Shown here: piece after piece, positions 35,450 to 44,874 of the stretch | Layout: the number at the start of each line of letters is the position of its first letter | How positions within the stretch are numbered: the stretch's first letter is position 1 | NCBI GenBank assembly: GCA_029216955.1 | Contig: JANAVB010015600.1 | Coordinates: forward strand, 31,323,874 to 31,387,873 | DNA length: 64,000 nucleotides | Reading direction: 5' to 3' | From: Iris pallida | Taxonomy: Eukaryota; Streptophyta; Magnoliopsida; Asparagales; Iridaceae | Notes under the pieces: model-generated | The model's input: the letters and a program-made list of their open reading frames with translations, nothing else | What the model was told of the DNA's origin: nothing | Databases searched by the model: none | Made by a program: the position numbers and the translations under genes

Positions 35450-36470
35450 TTGTTGTTGTTACTTTCCTTGGACGGAGGGACAATAATGGGAGAGAGAGTT
35501 ATGGAAAGAACTGAAAGGAGGAAAAGAAGTTTCCTTTTTTCCTCCTAAGAAGAAAAAAAAATCAACATCATCACTACTATTTTCTTTCTTCTTATAGAAG
35601 AGATCACTCTTCTCTTCCTCCTCAACCAACGAAAATAGAAGAGAAAAGAGAGGCAGTTGAGGGAAAGAGCGGAAGTAGAGAAATCAGAGGTCGGGAGAGG
35701 AAGCAGAGGGGGGAGCGGTCGAAGGATGAAGAGAGATCAAGGGCTTCCGGAGCTCAGCCTGGCCGGCACTGGGGAAAAACCCGGTGGAGCATCCGGCGCT
35801 CGTCGCCTGGACTCGGCGGTGGCCGGGCTTCGAGCGCGGCGGTGATTCCAGATCCACGCGGCATTCGGCCATGCAGGTGGCTGCGGCAAGGGGTGGCATC
35901 CCGATCTGGGTGGATGAATCGCTTGCTAGGCAGCGAAGCTTGAATAGATGCGCACGCGGCACTTCCAAGGAGAGGGAGAGGTCGGGGGAGTGGAAAGCGG
36001 GCTCCGCACATCGGCGGCTCCGGCGGTGAACGTCCCCGTCGGCGGTCGTGCGAGAAGATCAGATCAAGGGAAGAGCGGAAGGCACCTGGACGCATTAAAG
36101 AGGGGCACGCCGCGACGGTCTAGGAGCTCACACGCCGTTACGGTCAGGTAATTGGTTTCGGTGATGGTGGTCTGAGTGTGGTTTGTCGGCGAGGTGATGG
36201 CTGGTGTGGGGGCTTGTGGTAGCGGTAGGAATGATGTTGATGATGAAGGTCGTGATGCCGAAGAATTGGGTGTGTTCTCGAAAAGGACAGTGAGGTCTCG
36301 GGAAGGCTGGTCGGGTGGTGTTGGTTTTGATGGCCGGTGGAGGTGCAGAACATGAAGGGGAGAGATGGTGAGGTTGTCCTTGGCCGGAGACGGGGCAGCC
36401 ATCGACCAGAAGGGTTTGGGCTAGGATTAGGGTTAGGGTTAGGGTTTAGGTTTTGATAATTAGGTTTTGC
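35450..36470. other. GA- and GC-rich segment of solo LTR F with short telomere-like run
   Basis: Purine-rich leader-like sequence (35475-35720) precedes a GC-rich block (35720-36400) with several overlapping open frames. None shows a known domain, and composition explains them. At 36423-36455 GGTTAGGGTT units form a run of about four, too short and imperfect to be an interstitial telomere. Confidence 0.6.
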
Positions 36471-36616
36471 GTAGTCGTATCCTGCGAGACACAGGAAGGT
36501 CAAACTATAATCGTAATAAAATAATAGAAGATATTCGATGGACACCGACACGGTGCACGCACTTGATTGGCTATGCAGTTTGAGGAATTTGTGGAAAAAA
36601 CAAAGGGAAGCCTCCA

Positions 36617-36624
36617 TTTATATA
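36617..36624 (-). promoter_or_regulatory. TATA-box candidate of solo LTR F
   Basis: TATATAAA on the minus strand, about 490 bases from the LTR start at 37115. It sits where TATA candidates lie in LTRs D, E and M. Confidence 0.4.
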
Positions 36625-37120
36625 GGAATGGTGGTTCCTAATAAGGGAAGGACTAGGAATAATATGGATTAAATCTTTCTATAGATTTAAGCCCATTAAA
36701 TATAGATTTTATAAAATGTTACCCCCTAAATTAATTACCATAATACTTTCACAGATAATTCAAAATTCAAAATAATTGATATTTAATAAATTAAATATGT
36801 TATGAAATAATTTTTCATAATACAAAAATAATATATAAATAGGTTTTATTGATCAAAGACAATAATTCAGGACCAAATCAATTTAATTCTAATACTTAGC
36901 TTACTATAAAATTTTAACTATTATTTAAAATAATTCAAGAATATTTTCATAAATCCAAATCAAATCTTTAGAAATATAATTTCGTAAAATCCTTTTTTTA
37001 ATCGAAAAATACTCACGATTTTCTTTGCGGAAGTTCAAATATAAAATTTATTCTCTAAGGCAAAAATATTTAAAAACATATCAATTAATATAAATATTCG
37101 AGAATAGGGGTTAGACCTGG

Positions 37121-37505
37121 CCTCCACTGCTACTGGCTCCATGCGCATCTTGACCTCTCTTCAGCTTCAGCTCAAGGTCGTCCTCTGCTGCTATGGCTCC
37201 TGACAGTATCTCCTCGAAGGATGCTCCTCTGTCGTTCTTGGTCAAGGACTTTACTTCCTTGACCAAGCCCTTCCTGAACATACTCGCCTTCGCCGTCTCG
37301 CTAAGGCACTCAACGAATCTGCCCAGGCGGCAGAACTCACCGGCATACTCCTCCACGGTTTGGTTCCCCTGAACCAAACTCTCAAACTGCGTCTCCAAGA
37401 CGTCGAGTGCTGTATCCGAAAAGAATTTCTCCTTGAAGAGCTTCTTGAAAGCTTCCCATGTCTGCCCCTCTGTGCCCACACTAGGGTCTGTCAATAAACT
37501 CACGT
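37121..37505 (-). pseudogene. gag: Element D gag, middle part
   Basis: A retrotrans_gag domain: TWEAFKKLFKEKFF, then LETQFESLVQGNQTVEEYAGEF and RLGRFVECLSETAKA. It corresponds to 40890-41250 of element C. The frame runs cleanly to GGQ at the F insertion point and resumes at 23985. The N-terminus is missing: at about 37503 the sequence jumps into LTR sequence, so the gag start, leader and primer site were deleted. Confidence 0.88.
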
Positions 37506-39254
37506 TCAAACCCTATATTCAAATTGAATCATCAAAATAAACTCAAAACAAAACATTGCAGAGGTTAACATACATGTGCACATATGAGGGGGTGTCTAAG
37601 TGTCCAGAAAACTAGACAAGAGGTGTCCAAAATATCCAATTTCAGAGTATCAGAAACAACAGAATATACACGTACTCGTGGGGGTGCGTCGAGTCACATA
37701 GGACACAACACAGGGCAGTAGAGGCCACGTGCTTGTGTCCACGTGTACAGGGTGGGTAGGTCTAGGTGGTCGACACCTAACTTGGTGTCCACGACGTATC
37801 AGCGCGTGACACGAAGACCGTGTGAGTCTAAAGAATTCGACGATACACAATCAGTATAAAATTCATGCATGTCAAATAACGTGTTCGACACGAATCCAAT
37901 GGATACGAGTCTTGGGGGATACGATGTTAGTCGTGTCCCCGAGCTATGTGCCGAGTGGCACGTATCCACTTGTCCAGAATCGTGAGAAAACTGTGTCGAA
38001 CATGGGGGTATCGAACTGGGCAGAACACAGCATCGTACTGACATGTCGAGTGTCCTAGGACACGACACACACAACATTAGGTCTCGTGCACATGTCCACA
38101 GGTCAATTAGGTATAGGGCTAGGTGTCCACGTGCCTGTCTTGTGTCTAAGTGGTCTCGTGTCAGCGTGTCAATCGCGTATCAGAAACCCGATTCCGTGCG
38201 TGCACAAAGCAGACCAAAATCAATGCGGCTAAGATTGCGTGTACGACATGACACAAGATGACTCAAAACTTGGAGAGGGGCCTGACAGACATGGCCTCCA
38301 CCTCCACACAAATTTTGGTGGGTCCACGTGTCCGATATAGTGAGATAAAGTTATCGGGTAGCAGGACAGCCGTACGAGGGCTCGTGCTGTGTCCCGTGTC
38401 CACATTTGGAAACGAAAATGAATCAGAAATCAACTAAGTGTCCACAAATATCGAATCACACATGAAGGGCTGCATAAAATTGAAATTAGTTTTAGAAAAT
38501 AGTGCAATAAAATCCTAAGTGGCATTTCACCAAACACTTTATAATACACTATGATACGCCTCCGATATGCATATCGAATGGACACGAATTCCTATCAAAC
38601 TTGGTCTACAGACTTATGGTGCCTAGATGCATGCATCTATGAAGAGAAATTAGAACTTAGAATGAGTTTAGGGGGATTACCTATTTAGAGTTAGAATCTT
38701 AATGAAAATGCCTAGAAATGAGATCCTTCACCAACTTGCTATGGTCCAAGAGCTTTCAATCCTTGCTAGCTAGCCTCTATTGACCTCCTCTACTCTAGGG
38801 GATTGTGTTGCAAAAGATTAGGTTCAATTTGGAGTTGATTTGGAGAAAGGAGGTGATTTTGGGGGAAGAACTAAATTTAGGGTTTATGGATGTAATGAAA
38901 GGGGCAATGGTGTGCTAACATGATGTTATATAAGGGAGGGGACCCTTTGATGGCAGCCAAGGGTCTTAGCTAGGGTTTGGTAGATATTTAGGTAGTGGAT
39001 AGGCTTGTAAAAATATCTTAGGCTTAACAAATATCTTCCTAGCTAAATATCTAGATATTTCTAACTTAGCCATTAAGTTGTAATCCTCTAACTTAGTCTT
39101 TAGGATCAAGACTAACATCTAGGTTAGGGCAAAACTAGATCAAGGTTCAATACAAAGATTAACACAATATTAATTAATAATAATAAAAAATTCAATTTTA
39201 ATAAAAAGTCATGAATGACCAAAATACCCTTAGGCTAAAAATGTGGTAGTGACA
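37506..39254 (-). repeat. 5' LTR of element D, truncated
   Basis: It matches 13312-14983 of the 3' LTR and starts TGTCACTACC at 39254 (minus strand). The last roughly 1.8 kb of the LTR, including the (TA)n and GTCAA regions, is deleted. It holds a TATA box (38926-38933), a GTGTCC/CACGTG array (37600-38480) and a 96-base segment (38004-38099) missing from the 3' copy. Sampled stretches of the array differ at roughly one base in ten, so the element is old. Confidence 0.9.
38926..38933 (-). promoter_or_regulatory. TATA-box candidate of element D 5' LTR
   Basis: TTATATAA on the minus strand, about 325 bases from the LTR start, conserved with 14654-14660 in the 3' LTR. This would drive the element RNA. 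Confidence 0.5.
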
Positions 39255-39259
39255 CAAGC

Positions 39260-39995
39260 CGATCACATAATGCTCTAATACCTCATGGCACTTTCTTTTT
39301 ATATTTACATCATACCTCATATTATTTTCACTGTTTATATTCCAGTTTTACCTTATATCTCATCCTGACATGATATCCAGTCCACTTTACTATTTTTACT
39401 TCTAGTTTGACATTTTATCTTGTATTTCATTATAATTGTCTCTTATAGTATTTGTCAATTCATATGGAACTGTTGTTGGTGTTTGTACTTGCTCATATCC
39501 TGACAGGATAACCCCCATTATTTTTTAGAGGATTGAGATGCAGACTGCCTGACCTACTATGGATTTGGCATAGATGGAGTCGATGACCAAGACCTGCCTG
39601 TGGATCCGCTGCTCGTAGAGGACGCACCGCATGTAGTGACTTAGTTTAGCTAGATTTTGTCTGGATTATATTCCAGCATGATACTTTGAGACTTGTAGTA
39701 TTTATTTGGGATATTGTGTTATGTCTTTAAATTCTGAACTTGTGATTGTGACTCAGCACTATTTCAGACTATTTATTTCATCTTTATCTTTATCTTTATC
39801 ATCGTGCTTATCTTCCTTAGAATTATGTGATTGAGATATTATTATATTCCTCCGTGCGGAGATGACAGGTTATATTATTGTGTCTTAGATACTATATGTT
39901 CTAGATGACCCTTATAGCGTTCTACCACCGATGCTGTGGCGTAGGCTGGACGTAACCACGAGCTCATGCCCCTAAACAGGGTGCGGCTCGTGACA
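39260..39995 (+). repeat. 5' LTR of element C, 3'-terminal part
   Basis: It carries the blocks shared by LTRs D, E, F and M in opposite orientation: GTACTTGCTCATATCCTGACAG (39486) and AGCGTTCTACCACCGATG...GTAGGCTGGACGT (39915-39955), ending GGTGCGGCTCGTGACA at 39995. Element D inserted into it, using CAAGC as the target. Confidence 0.82.
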
Positions 39996-40256
39996 CATTT
40001 TTATAATGGCCCATGCAGGTCAGAGACGCAACTAGTGCGATTTCGTAATTGTGCTTAACTTAGAGTGCTAATTACGAGCCTGCTGTTAGGATATAGGTTC
40101 TAGGTTATGATAGGAGTTACTCAATCATATATTTAGAAAATTTCGATCTTTTGATTACCATGACAAACTCTTCTAGCATTTTAAAATAAATTGTCCTTCC
40201 TTGATGATATCCTATCATCTGCCATATTGATTTCTTTGCTTGAATCTGTCTTCAGG
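39996..40256 (+). other. Element C leader with TGGCCCATGCAGGTC motif
   Basis: The leader between the LTR end and gag ATG. The 15-mer at 40007-40021 is shared with element A at the same distance from its LTR. No canonical initiator-tRNA complement is visible. Confidence 0.5.
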
Positions 40257-41540
40257 ATGACGAATACTAGAGCTCAGACCTCCAGGACCGCTGCAGCATC
40301 AGAGAGGTCCGCTACTTTGCGACTATTTTTTTGACTAAGGGAGCTACGGATCAGGAGATTGACCCTACTGTCTATGCCGTTCCAGAGGTAGTGGCAACCC
40401 TACTGGGGGGGTCTTCCTCCACCAGCCCTGAGGACTGTACCCGTTCTGCCGGAGACTCTTCCTCCTCCACCTACGTTGCCGATTGACGCTACTCAGATGT
40501 TCGTGCACCTTCAGCAGATGATGGAGGCACAACAAGCGCAGGCTGAGGCATCGTAGCGACAGACAGAGATTCTGAGGCAGATCATAAAGAATGCGCATTA
40601 GTTAGCACTCGCCACTGTAGAGAAGGTGACCACAATTCAGACTCAGGGCACCCTCGCCCAGCAGCGCAATAGCAGTAGGCGAGGCCTGGCTCCGTGATAG
40701 ATTTTAAGAAGATATTTCCTCGAGAATTCAAGAGAACATAAGGGATCCTGTATGCCGATGATTGGCTAGAGGATGTTGAGCGGGGCCTGCGGTTAGCACA
40801 GCTTTCGGAGGGACTATGGGTGTCAGCAGCAGCGAGTCAATTCTTTGATATCGCTCTGACTTGGTACCGCACAGACCCTCGTCTGACAGTGATAGGCTTA
40901 ACGTGGAAGAACTTCAAGTGGCTATTTAAGAAGAAATTCTTTCCTGATGTGGCTCTTAGTGCACTGGAGGGCCAGTTTGCAGGACTTGTGCAAGGGAACA
41001 TGTCTGTAGAAGAGTACGCATTGGAGTTCTTTCGTCTGAGCCGGTTCGCCAAGGGCATAGTTCAGGATGCTGGAAAGAAGGCTCGTAAGTTCAGGAGGGG
41101 CCGGAATCATACTGTTCGATCTCGCACATCTGGGCGTCGTACGACGACCTTTGAGGAGATATCGATGGATACACAAATTGCAGAGAAGGACTTGGGTCTC
41201 AGGCCCAAGAGGAGTAGCGATGCTATGGGTGCTGGTTCCAGTGTAGGACCGGCCAAGCATCCCTAGACTCAGCAGAGGTCATTTCAGCATCAGCATCAGT
41301 AGCACTAGGCACCAGTACGTACACATCATCAGCAGGGGCAGAAATAGATCCCTCAGTGTGGCTTCTGTAGGAAGCCGGGGCACACTCGAGAGGTCTGTAG
41401 GAAAAGGTTGGGCATTTGCCTGTATTGTGGAGCGTCCGACCATCAGCTGAAGGATTGCCGTGTTTGTGCAGCCCGAGGAGGTCAGGACAGAGCACCACCT
41501 GCTAGAGCTCCAACAGGACTAACTGTTCAGCAGAGGGGTC
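40257..41540 (+). pseudogene. gag: Element C gag, broken
   Basis: The frame opens MTNTRAQTSRTAAASE at 40257 and then shifts. The capsid part reads TWKNFKWLFKKKFFPDVALSALEGQF and LVQGNMSVEEYALEFFRLSRF (about 40890-41050). Two adjacent CCHC knuckles follow (CGFCRKPGHTREVC and CLYCGASDHQLKDC; 41356-41462). There are stops after PAKHP (41264) and in the Q-rich linker. Copia J splits the frame after QQRG; the frame continues at 49288 when J and one GGGTC are removed. Confidence 0.88.
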
Positions 41541-42810
41541 TGTTAGGGTTATATACTAAAAGCATCACTTTTGTAGTAACCTTATTTTCTTAAATTTTGA
41601 ATAAGAATCATATGGGCAAATGTTTGCATATTGTATTTGTTACAAGTGTTAATGCAAATGTCTGATATTCTATATTATAGATAATATAGTGTGTGGTGTC
41701 ACACAGAAGATCATATTATCAGTTTCCTATAGAGTATATAAATAGTTCACAACCTAGATGGACTTGGATAATCTATTGAAAAGATTGTAGTGTAATCTGG
41801 TATTAGTCTATCTTGACTATAGGTTTACACTAGTACACTTTGTGTGTATTGAACAGGACCACTTGAGGTTGTTCTCTTTGTACTGACTACATAAGAGAAC
41901 AAACACCTCTGTTATTATGGATGCTTGTGCTCTTAATTCGGATATAATAACGGACATGTATATGCAGTGTGCATTACTTTGACTCATAAAAGAGTGAGAT
42001 TCATTATGGATCAACAACCTCTATGAATTGGGTAATAATATTGTATGTATGATGGGCTGTTGATTATAAATAGAACATGTCCCGATACATCGGGTTGATG
42101 ATGTCCCCTTAAGGAGCTCATAAGGATTGTCATGTAAACCCTGTAGGTGGATTATATCCGACATGACAAATAAAGTTGAGCGGTACTACTTAAGGATAAA
42201 AGATGTCGAATCAATATAGTTGTCAGTAACTTAATTTGATCGACGGACATACGATATCTTAACATGGGGAGCCAAACGAACATATAATAAAAGGAGCCCA
42301 CAAACATAATTTGGGATTACGGAGGTAGTGCAACAATAGCTCATTAGTGGACCGAGCTATTGTTAATGGGCCTGGATTGTGTGTTCGGGCTGAACACAGG
42401 ATATCCAGATCCGTTAGGAGGCCTAACCCTAATTTCTCCTCATGGTCCCTGCCGTAGCCTATATATATCCTCTATTCTCTGGCCGCCACATTACCGATCA
42501 AAAAATCAGAAACTTTTTCTAAATTCGTGATTCACGTAAAGAGAGAAAGAGAGGGCTGCCAAGGAGAAAAAAAGGTTGGGAGATCGTCGCCCACACGACG
42601 TCCAACTCGAGGAAGGAATACGTACAGAAGATCTTGGGGTCGTCCGCTCGAGATTGCCAGGAATCACTTGTCTACTTTCCGCCGCAGGTATAATTCGTGA
42701 ACCCTAGTTTTCGCCTATGAAGGGTTAGACACACGTATTAGATCTGTTTAACTTTCTATCGATCAATACGCACACCAAAGAAAGGGTCCTAGGAATCCCC
42801 AGTTCCATCA
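41541..42810 (+). repeat. 5' LTR of copia element J
   Basis: 1270 bases, TGTTAGGG...TTCCATCA. A TATATATAT box (42460-42468) is followed by CCTCTATTCTCTGGCC, a likely start region. U3 contains GGGGAGCCAAACGA and a TTGATCGACGGACATACG segment conserved in the 3' copy. Confidence 0.95.
42460..42468 (+). promoter_or_regulatory. TATA box of copia J 5' LTR
   Basis: TATATATAT lies about 920 bases into the LTR with a pyrimidine-rich start region 15-30 bases downstream. It is duplicated in the 3' LTR at 48933-48941. Confidence 0.6.
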
Positions 42811-42812
42811 AT

Positions 42813-42824
42813 TGGTATCAGAGC
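42813..42824 (+). other. Primer-binding site of copia J (initiator Met-tRNA)
   Basis: TGGTATCAGAGC starts two bases after the 5' LTR. This is the standard plant retrotransposon complement of the initiator methionine tRNA 3' end. Confidence 0.95.
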
Positions 42825-43989
42825 TACTTTGGATCTACGTATTGATTGATACGTCCATGTTGTCCAATAAAACCTGTGCTATGTAATAGTCGGTAGATGT
42901 AGATCTGTTCTAACTCGATTTTGCAGGCATCTTAGATCCAACTATTATGGTCCAATGCATGTTTTTTTTGATTGTGTTGTTTAAACCACGGACATGTTGT
43001 GGATGTTGTTGTTGCTGTGGATGTAATTAAAATCACGAGGGTTGATCGTGCTTATTATTTTAATTTTTTAATCTAGATTCTGTGTGAACTCCTTCGGGAG
43101 GCATAGGATTGATGTAATTTTAATTATTTTTGATCAATCGTGATGGCGGTGGTGGCTGTTTCTGACGCTGGACGAGATGCTGGTTTTAAGCAGTCCAGAG
43201 GTTGAACCCCGTATAGATCTGCGCAGCACCAGATTTTGGATTCGGATAGTTGAGGACGGAGCAGCAAAGATGACCATAATAGTTGGATATTTTCTCTTAT
43301 TTTTGTCATTTTGCTTTTTCTGATTATGTATGTTTATTATTGTGTGGTTGTTTTTTTTTGAAAAACCAAGCCTACATTAATAATGGACAACATGGACATA
43401 ATATCAACTAGTAGAAAAACCCTCATTGTTAAATAACTAAGTGGGAGAGGATTTTTATTTAGTATAAATCCTATGGTCTCCATTACTGGTTTGTAGGTGA
43501 TGTAATTATACTTGCGTGTTGGCTTCAGTGCTTTCCTCCATATCGGATGAGTATAATTATGGATCACCAGTACAAACTTCCTTAGGGATAATTGTAGAAA
43601 GTTACATAGTATGTGTTCACTTCTCCATCTGAAGGAACTCATTACAAGGTAATGGACTTAGTATTAAGTAATGGTATACACTTAGATACAAATAATGGTA
43701 TCCTCCACATCGGAGTCACTGCTATTATTTGTATGACCAGAGCAAGACCAGCATATTAATTTTATTTGTCATAAAGTTATATTGACATGATAGTAAAATT
43801 AATAAGAAAAATCTACTTGAACAAAGTTGAATTTGTATACGTCCACACTATCGTGGCATGCTAAATTCATGGTGTTCAAGGTGTTGGTGAATTTCTTATT
43901 ATTGTTTTGAGGGAATCAATATTTAGTTAATTCAAAAAAAAAATTTTACCCTACATAATTTTATTTATGTGATTCTCAGGATTTTAAAA
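42825..43989 (+). other. Copia J leader, noncoding
   Basis: About 1.17 kb between the primer site and gag. It is T-rich with no long open frame; nothing besides a T9 run (43350) and ordinary AT-rich sequence stands out. Confidence 0.7.
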
Positions 43990-44874
43990 ATGGGTTCTTT
44001 CAGTCCACTTATGGTGATTCTTAAAGAAAACAAACTTACTGGACCTAATTATATTGACTGGAAACGTAATTTGGACATTGTTCTGACTGCTGAGGAGTAC
44101 AAATATGTACTTGTTGAGGAATGCCCACCTAAGCCTGATGCTAACTCTGATGAAGAGGTCAAAGAGGCTTATAATAAGTGGAAAATGGCAGATAAGATGG
44201 CGCGGTGTTGCATTCTGGCATCTATGTCAAATGTACTGCAACATCAGCATCAGGCCATGGCCACAGCTTATGACATGATATATAACCTCAAGGAACTCTT
44301 TGGACATCAGAGTATAGCAGCTAGGCAGTTTGCTATAAAATGTTTGATGAATACAAAAATGGCTGAGGGTATACCAGTAAGGGATCATGTTCTCAAGATG
44401 ATGGGTCATCTGAATGAGATGGAGATCCTTGGAGCTAAAATCGGTGGGGAAACCCAGGTCGATATCATTCTCGGGACTCTGCCTAAAAGTTTTGACAATT
44501 TCTGCCTTAATTACAACATAAACAAAAGGTTGTATAGTTTGGCAGAACTTGCAAAAGAGCTACAGGATGCTGAATCTCTCTTTAGGCAGAGTGGTCATAT
44601 TTTTGTTTCTGAAAAGGCTTCTACTTCTAAGCCCAAAGGCGGTAAGAAGAAGAATAACATTCAGAAATAGGCAAACTCAGCAAAGAAGGGCATGGGACCT
44701 CAAGGCGCGATGAAAAAGCCGAAAGGTAAATGTTTCAAGTGCAAAGGGTCAGGACATTGGAAGACTGATTGTCCACTTCTCAAACAAGGGAACAAAGAAG
44801 GTATATCTCATTTACTAGTAGTTGAAACATGTTTAGCGGTGTTATCTACCGGCACCTGGTGTGTAGATACATGA
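43990..44874 (+). pseudogene. gag: Copia J gag and protease start, broken
   Basis: Start MGSFSPLMVILKENKLTGPN at 43990. An UBN2-type gag domain follows (YIDWKRNLDIVLTAEEYKYVL, AIKCLMNTKMAEG). The CCHC knuckle CFKCKGSGHWKTDC lies at 44731-44772. TAG at 44668 splits gag from the knuckle. TGA at 44872 falls right in the protease active site: WCVDT is followed by a stop where the family has Gly, so the enzyme motif is destroyed. Confidence 0.92.

Larger units (their letters stand above)
23986..37115 (-). mobile_element. Solo LTR F (about 3.2 kb) split by CACTA element G
   Basis: LTR parts are 23986-24622 and 34529-37115; the middle is transposon G. Its end TGTCACGACCTG (plus strand) at 23986 and its start at 37115 are flanked by CCTGG at 23981-23985 and 37116-37120. 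Both flanks are element D gag. The low end carries the conserved CCAGCCTACG...GACGGTAGTACGCTG block (24030-24070) and CAGTCAGGATTGGAAC (about 24315). No gag or pol is present, so it is a solo LTR. Stretch 34920-35460 is AT-rich with nothing recognisable. Confidence 0.88.
11522..39254 (-). mobile_element. Element D: chromodomain Ty3/gypsy retrotransposon with nested insertions
   Basis: The full extent is fixed by a 5-bp target duplication CAAGC (11517-11521 and 39255-39259) outside TGTCAC...GTGACA ends. On the minus strand the order is truncated 5' LTR (37506-39254), gag (37121-37505, then 23985-23560), protease, RT, RNase H (to 21265), integrase (16197-15582), intron (15581-15485), chromodomain (15484-15063), polypurine tract and 3' LTR (14983-11522). 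Solo LTR F splits gag and solo LTR E splits integrase. Removing each insert with one duplication copy restores a continuous sequence. D itself sits in the 5' LTR of element C. Confidence 0.92.

Noticed and set aside
36420..36460. Possible interstitial telomere repeat
   Set aside because: Only about four imperfect GGTTAGGG units; too short and inside an LTR.
36064..36617. Long overlapping open frames in a GC-rich block
   Set aside because: They occur on both strands and in several frames, show only P/S/R-rich composition and lie inside solo LTR F.
42813..42824. tRNA-like sequence
   Set aside because: It is the complement of a tRNA 3' end used as primer-binding site; there is no cloverleaf.
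43124..43642. Minus-strand frames in the copia J leader
   Set aside because: No family resemblance and no supporting signals; ordinary leader sequence.
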